Of a stretch of DNA of 44,016 nucleotides, positions 28,580 through 37,279 are shown piece by piece (position 1 is the stretch's first letter; every line of letters starts with the position of its first letter). The stretch comes from Bacteroidia bacterium (lineage in GTDB: Bacteria; Bacteroidota; Bacteroidia; Cytophagales; Cyclobacteriaceae): positions 1-44,016 of the forward strand of contig JAUIAO010000052.1 in assembly GCA_030425425.1 (NCBI GenBank). Reading direction: 5' to 3'. The position numbers and the translations under genes are program-made. A model generated the notes under the pieces. That model was not told the DNA's origin. It was given only the letters and a program-made list of their open reading frames with translations, and ran no database searches.

Positions 28580-31236
28580 AAACCTATTCTCCACCGAAAA
28601 TTGCACTAAAACTCCTACAACTCTACTGCAGCGACGAACGCCTGGAAGAACTGGAAGGAGACTTTTTCGAGCTTTATCAACTTGAACGAGAAGTTTCCTC
28701 CAAAGCCAAATCAGACCTGATTTATTGGTGGATGGTCATCACCGGCTTTCGCAAATACGCCTTCAAAAAAGACAACTCAAGAAAAATTTCCAACCTCTCA
28801 TACATGCGATCTCAACTACATCACAATATCAAAATCACCTGGCGCAATCTGATCAAGAACCCATCAGTAACGGCGATTAACATCATAGGATTATCCATTG
28901 GCATCAGTGCTTTTTTAGTCATTTTCAACATTGTACAATTCGAATTGAGTTTCAATAAGGACATTCCGGAATCGGATAAAATCTATAGAATACATACTCG
29001 TTTTGAAGGCACATACAATGGTGTGAATCGTGGCATCAACGAAATGGCTCCAGATTACATAAAGGAACATTTTACCGGACTGGAAAGCGTTGCAAAATTC
29101 AGAACCCTTTCCCTATCTGCTTCGGTAGAATCCAATGATGGAGTCACTGAAAAAACGAATGATGCAAGTACTATATTCTGCGAACCTTCCTTTTTTGATG
29201 TAATCAATCAATACGAATGGCTGGCGGGCAGCCAAAAAACAGCTTTGACCGAAGTGAATAAAGTTGTCCTCACAGATCGGCAGGCAGCAATTTACTTTGG
29301 TGAAAAAGAACATCCACGAGATTATCTAGGCAAAACAGTGATCTATCGCGATTCACTCAAGTTTCAGGTAACCGGAATTGTACACCTTGATGCCGGAAAT
29401 ACCGATTTCATCATGACGGATTTCTTGTCTTATGACACCAGACAGCTTGCTTATTATCTCGACTGGCTCGGTGAACCAGATTGGGGCAGTGTCAACAGCA
29501 GCTCTCAGCTATTTGTGAAATTGGATGAACACAAAACTATTGACCATCTCAACAACCAACTCGAAAAACTGGCCGAATACACCCAGGAGCAAACTGGAGA
29601 CAAACATTTTACCACCTATTACAAGGCTCAGCCAGTAGCAGACCTGCATTATAATACAGATCTATACATTTTCGATTACACGTATGCGGCAGCTCACAAA
29701 CCAACCTTGTTGGTCATGTCTATTGTGGCATTTGCGATATTGCTAATTGCCATTTTCAATTTTATCAATCTCGAAACCGTTCAATCTGCAAGCCGAAATA
29801 AAGAAGTAGGCGTGCGAAAAGTGCTCGGTGGTAACATTTCAACTCTGCTGGGAAGATTCCTAACCCAGAGTATCATGATTGCTTTCTTATCAAGCATTAT
29901 GGCGATACCCATTGTTCATTTTTCGATTCAATATTTTCAGGAATTTATCCCCGATGGACTAACCCTACCGTATGATCAACCCATTTTCTGGCTTCAAATA
30001 TTACTTTTCACTTTAATCGTCGGCACTGTAGCCGGGATTTACCCTTCATGGGTGGCGTCTATTCCCTCTCCCAATAATGCACTCAAGTCTGGTTTTAAAT
30101 CTCAGCAGGGTCATGGAGCCATTCTCAGAAAAATCCTAATTTCCTCACAGTTTATATTCTCACAAGTACTCATTGTAGGCACTTTTATCATGGTAAAGCA
30201 GATCAATTTTATGATCAATAATGATCTGGGGTTCGAGAAGGAAGGAATCATTTCTATTTGGAAACCATACTACGAATCGGATGCCAAACAAAACACTTTC
30301 ATTGCTCAGCTGGATCAATATCCGAATATCACTGAGGTGATTCGCGGAAATGCTCCGATAAGTCAAAACTTCACTTCTGGAACCTATTCTTATATGGGAA
30401 AATCAGGAAAAATATCGCTTAGTGTGAATATGAAGGATGCCGGAGATCACTATTTTGATTTCTTTGATATCAAATTTCTGGCAGGTCGGCCTTTGTCTAA
30501 TGACAAATCAATACCAGAAGTAGTTGTAAATGAGACACTTGTTCGTGAGTTCGGGTTTGAAAATCCTGAAGACATTCTAAACGAACGGATCAAGAAAAAT
30601 GAGCAGTCCTATACTGTCGTAGGAGTGATCCGGGATATCTACTTCAACTCCATGCACCAATCCATGAAACCTCAACTTTTCGAATATACTGACTCTCCGA
30701 GTGAAGTACTCCTGAAGGTCAAAGTAGATGAAAATTTCCAGTCATTGGTAGATGAGCTGACAGTGAATTGGCGAGAACTATATGATGATTACCCACTGAG
30801 GTTAAGGTTCCTGGATGAAACAGTAAAAGGGTTTTATGAGTCAGAACTGAGAAGTAAAAAGCTGGCTACTACAGCTACTTTTATCTCCATCTTCATTTCA
30901 TGCCTCGGTCTTTTAGGGCTCATCTCTTTTACAATCCTCCAAAGAACAAAAGAGATCGGCATTCGCAAAATTCTCGGTGCTTCGGCCACCAGCCTGAGTG
31001 CGATCATTTCGAAGGAGTTTGTCTATCTGATTCTGATTGCTTTGCTTGTTTCTACACCAATTACCTACTTGCTGACCAACAAATGGCTGGACTTTTTTGC
31101 TTACAAAGCCGATATCGGATGGTGGATTTATGCCTTGGGAGGATTAACCTCTATGCTGATTGCTCTACTCACTATTTCTGTTAAAATCTGGAAAGCCAGT
31201 GTACAAAATCCTGTGGATTCATTGAGGTATGAGTAG
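28576..31236 (+). CDS. Orphan FtsX/MacB-type ABC permease with PadR-linked prefix domain
   Basis: The 886-residue protein starts with a prefix domain (YCSDERLEELEGDFFELYQL) common in permeases placed next to PadR genes. Then come TM1, a periplasmic MacB-like domain, a three-helix FtsX core with EVGVRKVLGGNISTLLGRFL, a second TM, a second periplasmic domain and a second FtsX core with EIGIRKILGASATSLS. Duplicated permeases of this type usually have no ATPase gene beside them, and none is seen here. It probably works with an ATPase encoded elsewhere in export or envelope stress. Confidence 0.9.
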   Translation: MKTYSPPKIALKLLQLYCSDERLEELEGDFFELYQLEREVSSKAKSDLIYWWMVITGFRKYAFKKDNSRKISNLSYMRSQLHHNIKITWRNLIKNPSVTAINIIGLSIGISAFLVIFNIVQFELSFNKDIPESDKIYRIHTRFEGTYNGVNRGINEMAPDYIKEHFTGLESVAKFRTLSLSASVESNDGVTEKTNDASTIFCEPSFFDVINQYEWLAGSQKTALTEVNKVVLTDRQAAIYFGEKEHPRDYLGKTVIYRDSLKFQVTGIVHLDAGNTDFIMTDFLSYDTRQLAYYLDWLGEPDWGSVNSSSQLFVKLDEHKTIDHLNNQLEKLAEYTQEQTGDKHFTTYYKAQPVADLHYNTDLYIFDYTYAAAHKPTLLVMSIVAFAILLIAIFNFINLETVQSASRNKEVGVRKVLGGNISTLLGRFLTQSIMIAFLSSIMAIPIVHFSIQYFQEFIPDGLTLPYDQPIFWLQILLFTLIVGTVAGIYPSWVASIPSPNNALKSGFKSQQGHGAILRKILISSQFIFSQVLIVGTFIMVKQINFMINNDLGFEKEGIISIWKPYYESDAKQNTFIAQLDQYPNITEVIRGNAPISQNFTSGTYSYMGKSGKISLSVNMKDAGDHYFDFFDIKFLAGRPLSNDKSIPEVVVNETLVREFGFENPEDILNERIKKNEQSYTVVGVIRDIYFNSMHQSMKPQLFEYTDSPSEVLLKVKVDENFQSLVDELTVNWRELYDDYPLRLRFLDETVKGFYESELRSKKLATTATFISIFISCLGLLGLISFTILQRTKEIGIRKILGASATSLSAIISKEFVYLILIALLVSTPITYLLTNKWLDFFAYKADIGWWIYALGGLTSMLIALLTISVKIWKASVQNPVDSLRYE

Positions 31237-31330
31237 ATATCAAAAGAATTTATCCGAACGCATCGGTGATTATGGACAATCATTTCAGTAGAATATGACT
31301 AATGCGAGTATCGCAAAAATTACCTCGCCC

Positions 31331-31360
31331 GTTGGAGAAAAGTAATAACGGAGGTAAAAA
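31331..31360. repeat. Short interspersed hairpin repeat, copy 2
   Basis: GTTGGAGAAAAGTAATAACG followed by GAGGTAA. With the preceding TACCTC it forms an outer stem, TACCTC with GAGGTA, and an inner one, CGTT with AACG. Confidence 0.45.
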
Positions 31361-31510
31361 AGGATTCACTGAAACCTGCATGCAGCTTAGAAGGAACACT
31401 ATTCTTTCCGCACGTCACTCCACGGATTTTGAGGAAAGATAAAATACCGGGGAGTCTCAGGAAAGTATTTAAGTCTGTTCAGAATTAAGCCTATTTAAAC
31501 AATTGCGCTA

Positions 31511-31538
31511 GTTGGTGGAAAACAACAAAGGAGGTAAG
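31511..31538. repeat. Short interspersed hairpin repeat, copy 3
   Basis: GTTGGTGGAAAACAACAAAG followed by GAGGTAAG. It closely follows copy 1 in the first half but its second arm has decayed. Confidence 0.5.
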
Positions 31539-31649
31539 TGTGTTTCATTACTCTGAGATGTATGTTTTGATTAACACTTTAAATTTATTGATGATCGATA
31601 TTTATGCAACTATATGTACTTTTAGTTCAATTTTTTATCCCAGACTAAA

Positions 31650-32453
31650 ATGGCAAAACTCATTCTTCACAACACCTATAAATTCATTGGGTCAGTCATG
31701 TTATTAGTATTTTATTTCCAGGCTAATTCTCAGACTTTGACTTTTAAAGAAGTTCTGCAATTCTATGAGGGTAATACTTCCACCGAAATCAGTGATTCAA
31801 CGGCATCAAAGGTTTTTGAGTTGGAACGTTCGGAAAGGTGGAGTCCTTTTAACACAGGAATTATTGTTTTAAATGAACCCGAGTTTATCGCCTTAACTGT
31901 TGAATCGCGGTGTGGAGCTGGTGGATTCTGTGAGAGAAGTGTGTTGGTTTCTTTCACTCATGATGGAAAAATTATAGATAAAACTTTATTTGAATCAGCC
32001 TATGGGGATTGTACGTTTGCAACAATTCGAGAGAATATTTTTATATCGGACTCATTATTGATTTTCACCTATTTAGATCAAGAATACAAGGATTGTAATC
32101 TTGACAATAAAGAAGAATATCTTAAGAATGAATTACAATTGGAATATGTTTTTATTGATAAAGGGAATTTTGAAGCACCAATCATTAGGTACATTGACAC
32201 CAGAAGAAAATACTACATTGGCTCAACCAAATTTTTAACACCAGGTGACTTAACCCAATACACTAAAGATGAACTTTCAATCATTAGAAATGAAATCTTC
32301 GCTTCTCAAGGTTACACATTTGATACGCCAAAATGGCAACAGTATTTTTCAAAACAGGTTTGGTATAAACCAATTGACAAAAATGTTGATAAATACCTAT
32401 CCATGATCGAACGTCACAATATCAAAGTCTTACTCAAAGCTGAAGAAGATTGA
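31650..32453 (+). CDS. Secreted YARHG-domain protein
   Basis: The 267-residue protein has a signal peptide (FIGSVMLLVFYFQANSQ), a beta-rich middle with two Cys close together (RCGAGGFCE), and a C-terminal YARHG domain, DELSIIRNEIFASQGYTF, then WQQYFSKQVWYKP. YARHG domains are extracellular and thought to bind peptidoglycan or other wall parts. The gene lies in accessory DNA between two copies of the hairpin repeat, and its base composition is AT-richer than that of its neighbours. Confidence 0.85.
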   Translation: MAKLILHNTYKFIGSVMLLVFYFQANSQTLTFKEVLQFYEGNTSTEISDSTASKVFELERSERWSPFNTGIIVLNEPEFIALTVESRCGAGGFCERSVLVSFTHDGKIIDKTLFESAYGDCTFATIRENIFISDSLLIFTYLDQEYKDCNLDNKEEYLKNELQLEYVFIDKGNFEAPIIRYIDTRRKYYIGSTKFLTPGDLTQYTKDELSIIRNEIFASQGYTFDTPKWQQYFSKQVWYKPIDKNVDKYLSMIERHNIKVLLKAEED

Positions 32454-32533
32454 AACAACCCCTCAAGCCAAATTCCAACCAACAATCATGAATATTTCAT
32501 TTCACTAATTGATCTAAGATTACCTAAGCCTTC

Positions 32534-32562
32534 TATGGTGAAAAACACTAATGGAGGCTAAG
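32534..32562. repeat. Short interspersed hairpin repeat, copy 4
   Basis: TATGGTGAAAAACACTAATG followed by GAGGCTAAG. GCCTTC just upstream pairs with GGAGGC, as in the outer stem of copy 2. Confidence 0.45.
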
Positions 32563-32709
32563 AACATCCACAATCAAATCCCTATAACAGATAAAAATTT
32601 GATAGAACCCAATTTGAAATCTTCAAAATGAGTTGAAACTGAAAATTCGCATTCACTATTCGCTATTCGAAGAGGTTGTGCAACAGCTACGGTTGTTGTG
32701 GGTTGTTTT

Positions 32710-33399
32710 TTATTCATTTCCTAGTTCAATCCAAGTCATAAAGTCAATTATTCTGGGAGGTAATAAACTAGTGTCTTGTTCTACATAGGAATAGCTCAGT
32801 AATTCGTTTTTAGTAGTGAAAAACACCTTTTCAATTCCAATTCTTTTAACTGATCTATGATATGGTTTTAGAAGTCTATTTAGATCTTTTGAGAGGATTG
32901 ATGTAAGGAGGAATTGGGATATCTGCTTGTATTGTTTTGTGCTAACTTGTTCGGTTTGTCCAAAACGTTCTTCATACTCTTTAGTCATTTCAATCGCTAA
33001 ATCTCCTGAAAGGATTAGTCTACCATATGATACTGAAGTTAGGGAATCTAATTGGTAGTCTTGCTTAACTCTTTCCAAAATCTGTTTTAATTGAAAGAGT
33101 CGTTTTTCATAAGAAACTGTCGCTTTTGAATAAGGTAAGTTTAAGTTCAATGACACTAATCCTGTTTCAATTGCTTCGGAAAAAACTGGCTTGAACGAAG
33201 AAGTGTCAGACCCTGTTACTATAAAATAACTGTCGGCCCTTTTTCTATAAGCTGAACCTGCTAATTCATTTGTTATATGTGCTTTTGCAACAGTTGACTC
33301 TTTTTTCTCATTCTGAGATGACCCAACAATTGTCTTTTTTTCAGTCTCATTAGAACAAGAAAACGGTACAAGCACTATTAAGAATAAAAGTATCCGCAT
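32710..33399 (-). CDS. Hypothetical lipoprotein
   Basis: The 229-residue protein has a lipoprotein signal with lipobox VPFSC (Cys at residue 15). A low-complexity charged spacer follows (NETEKKTIVGSSQNEKKEST), then a mixed alpha/beta domain with LNLNLPYSKATVSYEKRLFQ and RLILSGDLAIEMTKEYEERF. I recognise no family. It should be anchored in the outer or inner membrane. It lies in an AT-rich accessory stretch with repeats on both sides. Confidence 0.75.
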   Translation of the reverse strand: MRILLFLIVLVPFSCSNETEKKTIVGSSQNEKKESTVAKAHITNELAGSAYRKRADSYFIVTGSDTSSFKPVFSEAIETGLVSLNLNLPYSKATVSYEKRLFQLKQILERVKQDYQLDSLTSVSYGRLILSGDLAIEMTKEYEERFGQTEQVSTKQYKQISQFLLTSILSKDLNRLLKPYHRSVKRIGIEKVFFTTKNELLSYSYVEQDTSLLPPRIIDFMTWIELGNE

Positions 33400-33652
33400 C
33401 TATTTTTAGAATCACTTTTAATTACACACAATGAACATGATATGAGCAGTAGTGCCTGCAGGGTACTATTGATTATAGCTATTGTTGGCATGTCGTTTTT
33501 TATCATTCTTCCCAAAATCAGGGATATTTAGCATCACACCACATGTTTCAGGTTTAGGTGACAATTTACCCCCGATCCTCTTTCAAAGCAAATGACGGTA
33601 CGGAAAGTTCTTCCAGAGCATTTTTTGTTCTCCCCTGCCTTCCAAACACCTT

Positions 33653-33813
33653 CCCACGGTTCAGTTTGATGTTCCCCCGGATAATATTGAGCTCTCCCCG
33701 GTATCACATTCGTTTCCCCCGGTCATATTTCAGCTTCCCCCGGCTGGGGGAATGGTTATTTTTACCGGGGGACGCCTCTGACATATCGGGGGAGATACTT
33801 TTATTGCCGGGGG
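33653..33813. repeat. Palindromic array of 7-bp GC blocks phased at 21 bp
   Basis: CCCCCGG or close variants start at 33653, 33674, 33695, 33716 and 33737. The reverse form (CTGGGGG, CCGGGGG, TCGGGGG, CCGGGGG) starts at 33744, 33765, 33786 and 33807. The step is exactly 21 bp in both arms, and the arms mirror each other about 33743/33744. The 14-bp spacers are AT-rich and not conserved. A degenerate block (CCCCTGC) lies at 33632. Confidence 0.85.
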
Positions 33814-33899
33814 AGCTATGGTTTGGTACCTCTTCATACATTTCGAAGTATCAACTGCAACCCGAAACCAAACAACCCGCAAACAACCACCAGCCAAAT

Positions 33900-33972
33900 C
33901 ACATCTAGCATCCAGCAACTAACAACCATCAACCATATTCCCCACCACACATCTAGCATCCAGCAACTAACA
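33900..33972. repeat. 25-bp direct repeat, two copies 48 bp apart
   Basis: CACATCTAGCATCCAGCAAC followed by TAACA occurs at 33900-33924 and 33948-33972 in an A- and C-rich stretch. Confidence 0.8.
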
Positions 33973-34084
33973 CCCAGCACCCTCCACTCATGTAATTTCA
34001 AGTTCGTTTTTACGCTATTTGATCACATCCCTTTAAATTCAACTATCAAATATTTAGACTTTGAATATTCAATATAATCATCCT

Positions 34085-37000
34085 ATGAGACGAGATTCGA
34101 TATTTATTTTAGTGCTGATTGGAGTGGTGTTTTTCACTTCTCCACTAAATGCACAACGCAAGAGAAAAAGCAGTCCTGCTACGGTTTCCTATGACCAGAA
34201 ACTGTATGAAGGCATCAAATGGCGTAATGTTGGCCCCTTCCGCGGTGGCCGCTCGGCAGCTGTTACTGGCGTGCCCGGCAAACCCAACCTTTTCTACTTT
34301 GGTGCCACAGGTGGTGGTGTATGGAAAACTACAGACGCTGGCAACTCCTGGAAAAATATTTCAGATGGATTCTTCGGAGGCTCCATTGGCTCCATTGCGG
34401 TAAGTGACTGGGATCCTAATGTGATTTATGTTGGCGGTGGTGAAGTGACCGTAAGAGGAAATGTAAGCTACGGCTATGGCATGTTCAAGTCCGTAGATGC
34501 TGGTACTACCTGGGAGCAGATTGGCTTACCAAACAGCCGACACATTCCAAGGATTAGGATTCACCCGAAAAACCCTGATTTGGTTTATGCGGCCGTATTG
34601 GGAGATTTGTTTAAGTCCTCTTCTGAGAGAGGCGTCTATCGCAGCAAAGACGGTGGAAAAACATGGGAAAAAGTGCTCTATGCCAATGCGGACGCAGGTG
34701 CCGTGGAACTGATAATGGACCCGAACAACCCAAGAATTCTCTATGCTTCTACCTGGAGAGTGCGCCGAACTCCTTACAGCCTGGAAAGTGGTGGTGAAGG
34801 CTCTGCACTTTGGAAAAGCACCGATGGTGGAGATACCTGGACCAACATTTCTAAAAATGACGGCTTACCTGGAGGAATCTGGGGAATTTCGGGGGTTACT
34901 GTCTCACCACTGAATTCTAACCGTGTATGGGCATTGATCGAAAACAAAGACGGTGGAGTTTACCGATCAGATGATGCCGGCAAAACCTGGAAACTCATCA
35001 ACCAAGAAAGAAAATTGCGTCAGAGAGCATGGTATTACACCAAAATATATGCGGACACACAGGATGAGGATCGGGTTTATGTGATGAATGTGAGCTATCA
35101 CCGCTCCAAGGACGGAGGGGTAACTTTCGAAAGCTTCAATGCTCCGCACGGTGATCATCATGATTTTTGGGTGGCTCCTGAAGACAATCAGCGCATGATC
35201 ATCGGCGATGATGGTGGTGCTCAGGTTTCCTTCGATGGAGGAGAAAACTGGACGACATATCACAATCAACCAACGGCTCAGTTTTACAGGGTTACCACTG
35301 ACAATGCTTTCCCATATCATATTTTGGGAGCACAACAGGATAACTCTACAGTCAGAATCAGTCATCGCTCGGACGGCAGATATATCTCTGAAAGTGATTG
35401 GGAATCAACAGCCGGAGGAGAAAGTGCCCACATTACCGTAGATCCTGAAAATGACGATATCGTTTATGGAGGTAGCTATGGTGGATTTTTCACTCGTGTG
35501 AATCATGAAACCAATGAAGTGAGAGGCATCAACGTTTGGCCGGACAATCCGATGGGTTATGGTGCAGAAGGAATGAAATACCGCTTCCAGTGGAACTTCC
35601 CTACTTTCTTCTCTCCTCATAATCCAGACAAACTTTATACAGCATCCAATCACCTGCACGTGAGCTATGACGAAGGTCAATCATGGGAATTGATCAGCCC
35701 GGACCTGACCAGAAATGACTCAGCTAAATTGGTTTCTTCTGGTGGCCCAATAACCAAAGACAATACAAGTGTGGAATATTACTGTACCATTTTCGCTGCT
35801 GCGGAATCACATCACGAAGCGGGCGTGATCTGGACAGGAAGTGATGATGGATTGGTGCATGTCACCAGAGATAATGGAAAAACCTGGACCAATGTGACTC
35901 CTGAGGGAATGCCTGAGTGGAGCATGGTCAATAGCATAGACATTGACCCATTCAACAAAGGAGGTGTTTATGTAGCTGCTACACGTTACAAACTGGGTGA
36001 CTATCAGCCTTATCTCTACAAAACAGAAGATTACGGAAAAACCTGGAAGAAAATCACCAGAGGCATTGACAAGGGACACTTCACAAGAGTATTAAGAGCA
36101 GATCCAACAAGAAAGGGATTGCTGTATGCGGGAACAGAATCTGGCATGTACGTTTCTTTTGATGATGGACTCAGTTGGAAGACTTTCCAGCTCAACCTCC
36201 CTATCGTGCCTATTACAGACTTGACAATCAAAGACAACAACCTGATCGCAGCAACACAAGGAAGAAGTTTCTGGATCATCGATGACATCACTCCGCTGCA
36301 TCAGCTGAGCGATGAGGTGGCAGCTAAGCCTTTTTACCTATTCAAACCAATGAAAACCTACAGAATGGGTGGTGGAAATGGCGCCACTTCCAGAACTGCC
36401 GGCACCAACCACCCGGGAGGAGTTTTAGTCAATTATTACCTAAAGGACACTGCTAAAACGGACACTATTCGACTGGCATTCAAAGAAATGGATGGTGATG
36501 TGATCAAGGTTTTCAGTAATTATCCAGACAAAGAAAACGACGAATCAGTACTGAATACTGTACCGGGAATCAACCAGATAAACTGGAATATGCGCTACAA
36601 GGGAGCCACCACTTTCCCGGGGATGATCCTCTGGTGGGCAACTACCAATGGTCCTACAGCTGTACCGGGTGAATACACGGTGAGTATGTCTGTAAATGGC
36701 GTGGAGCAAAACCGAACTTTCGAACTGGTAAAAGACCCTAGAAGCAGTTCCTCTCAGGAGGACTTACAGGAGCAATTTGATTTCATGATTGCTGTAAGGG
36801 ACAAACTATCAGAAGCCAATCAGGCCGTGATCGACATCCGAAAAGTACGTGCACAAATCAATGATGTGGTGAAAAAAGCCGGAGAGGAAAATGAGGAAGT
36901 TACCAAAATGGGAAAAGAAATCCTGGAAGATATGAAAACCATTGAGGAAGCCCTTTATCAGACCAAAAATGAGAGTCGTCAGGATCCGCTAAACTTCCCG

Positions 37001-37213
37001 ATCCGACTCAACAACAAGGTGGGTCATCTGGCTTCTTTGACGTCTATCGGTGATTACAAACCTACGGATCAGGCTCAGGCATTTTTTACTGAAGTGTCAG
37101 CGGATATAGATGCACAAATTGCTGATTTGGAATTGATTCTAGGAGACAGGATTGATGCTTTCAACAAAGCCGTATATGACAGTAAAATCGATGCGGTGAA
37201 GTTGGAGGAGTAA
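34085..37213 (+). CDS. Secreted BNR/VPS10-like beta-propeller protein, paralogue 2
   Basis: From the ATG at 34085 the protein has about 1042 residues; an ATG at 34061 would lengthen the signal peptide (SIFILVLIGVVFFTSPLNAQ). BNR-type repeats include GVWKTTDAGNSWKNIS, GMFKSVDAGTTWEQIGL, GVYRSKDGGKTWEKV, ALWKSTDGGDTWTNIS, GVYRSDDAGKTWKLI, VTRDNGKTWTNV and MYVSFDDGLSWKTFQL. A beta-rich domain follows the propellers, and a helical C-terminus (about residues 890-1030) ends the protein. It resembles the gene at 38349 more in the C-terminus than the one at 19768. The role is not proven; proteins of this kind are exported and often called glycosyl hydrolases or sortilin-like. Confidence 0.88.
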   Translation: MRRDSIFILVLIGVVFFTSPLNAQRKRKSSPATVSYDQKLYEGIKWRNVGPFRGGRSAAVTGVPGKPNLFYFGATGGGVWKTTDAGNSWKNISDGFFGGSIGSIAVSDWDPNVIYVGGGEVTVRGNVSYGYGMFKSVDAGTTWEQIGLPNSRHIPRIRIHPKNPDLVYAAVLGDLFKSSSERGVYRSKDGGKTWEKVLYANADAGAVELIMDPNNPRILYASTWRVRRTPYSLESGGEGSALWKSTDGGDTWTNISKNDGLPGGIWGISGVTVSPLNSNRVWALIENKDGGVYRSDDAGKTWKLINQERKLRQRAWYYTKIYADTQDEDRVYVMNVSYHRSKDGGVTFESFNAPHGDHHDFWVAPEDNQRMIIGDDGGAQVSFDGGENWTTYHNQPTAQFYRVTTDNAFPYHILGAQQDNSTVRISHRSDGRYISESDWESTAGGESAHITVDPENDDIVYGGSYGGFFTRVNHETNEVRGINVWPDNPMGYGAEGMKYRFQWNFPTFFSPHNPDKLYTASNHLHVSYDEGQSWELISPDLTRNDSAKLVSSGGPITKDNTSVEYYCTIFAAAESHHEAGVIWTGSDDGLVHVTRDNGKTWTNVTPEGMPEWSMVNSIDIDPFNKGGVYVAATRYKLGDYQPYLYKTEDYGKTWKKITRGIDKGHFTRVLRADPTRKGLLYAGTESGMYVSFDDGLSWKTFQLNLPIVPITDLTIKDNNLIAATQGRSFWIIDDITPLHQLSDEVAAKPFYLFKPMKTYRMGGGNGATSRTAGTNHPGGVLVNYYLKDTAKTDTIRLAFKEMDGDVIKVFSNYPDKENDESVLNTVPGINQINWNMRYKGATTFPGMILWWATTNGPTAVPGEYTVSMSVNGVEQNRTFELVKDPRSSSSQEDLQEQFDFMIAVRDKLSEANQAVIDIRKVRAQINDVVKKAGEENEEVTKMGKEILEDMKTIEEALYQTKNESRQDPLNFPIRLNNKVGHLASLTSIGDYKPTDQAQAFFTEVSADIDAQIADLELILGDRIDAFNKAVYDSKIDAVKLEE

Positions 37214-37244
37214 GGAAATCCTTCATTAGTAATATTTTTGAAAT

Positions 37245-37279
37245 GCCCCTTGATTGAATCGAGGGGTATTTTTGTTTTT
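37245..37279 (+). terminator. Rho-independent terminator after BNR protein 2
   Basis: GCCCCTTGAT-TGA-ATCGAGGGGT is a 10-bp stem (with two G-T pairs) followed by ATTTTTGTTTTT. It touches the stop codon of the convergent phosphoesterase gene. Confidence 0.85.

Larger units (their letters stand above)
31237..31649. other. Repeat-bearing spacer
   Basis: No gene is seen. It holds two copies of the hairpin repeat (31331-31360 and 31511-31538) and a CTCCACGG/CCGGGGAG inverted repeat (31418-31454) that resembles the units of the phased array at 33653-33813. Confidence 0.5.
33400..34060. other. 660-bp non-coding region with phased array and direct repeats
   Basis: No credible gene. It contains the 21-bp phased palindromic array and, beyond it, an A- and C-rich stretch with a 25-bp direct repeat. 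Confidence 0.6.

Noticed and set aside
31511-32562. YARHG gene as another integron cassette
   Set aside because: Hairpin repeats lie on both sides, but no start sequence complementary to a following palindrome was found. CCCTATAACAG at 32579 recalls the E1 arm, yet there is no matching TTATAGGG upstream of the gene.
33653-33813. CRISPR array
   Set aside because: Repeats of 7 bp with 14-bp spacers in opposed orientation are unlike CRISPR repeats (about 24-47 bp, one orientation), and no cas genes are present.
33558-33908. 116-codon frame over the phased array with heptad FPRxxxx pattern
   Set aside because: The pattern follows directly from the 21-bp DNA period; the reversed arm gives a different peptide, and there is no signal, domain or neighbour to support a protein.
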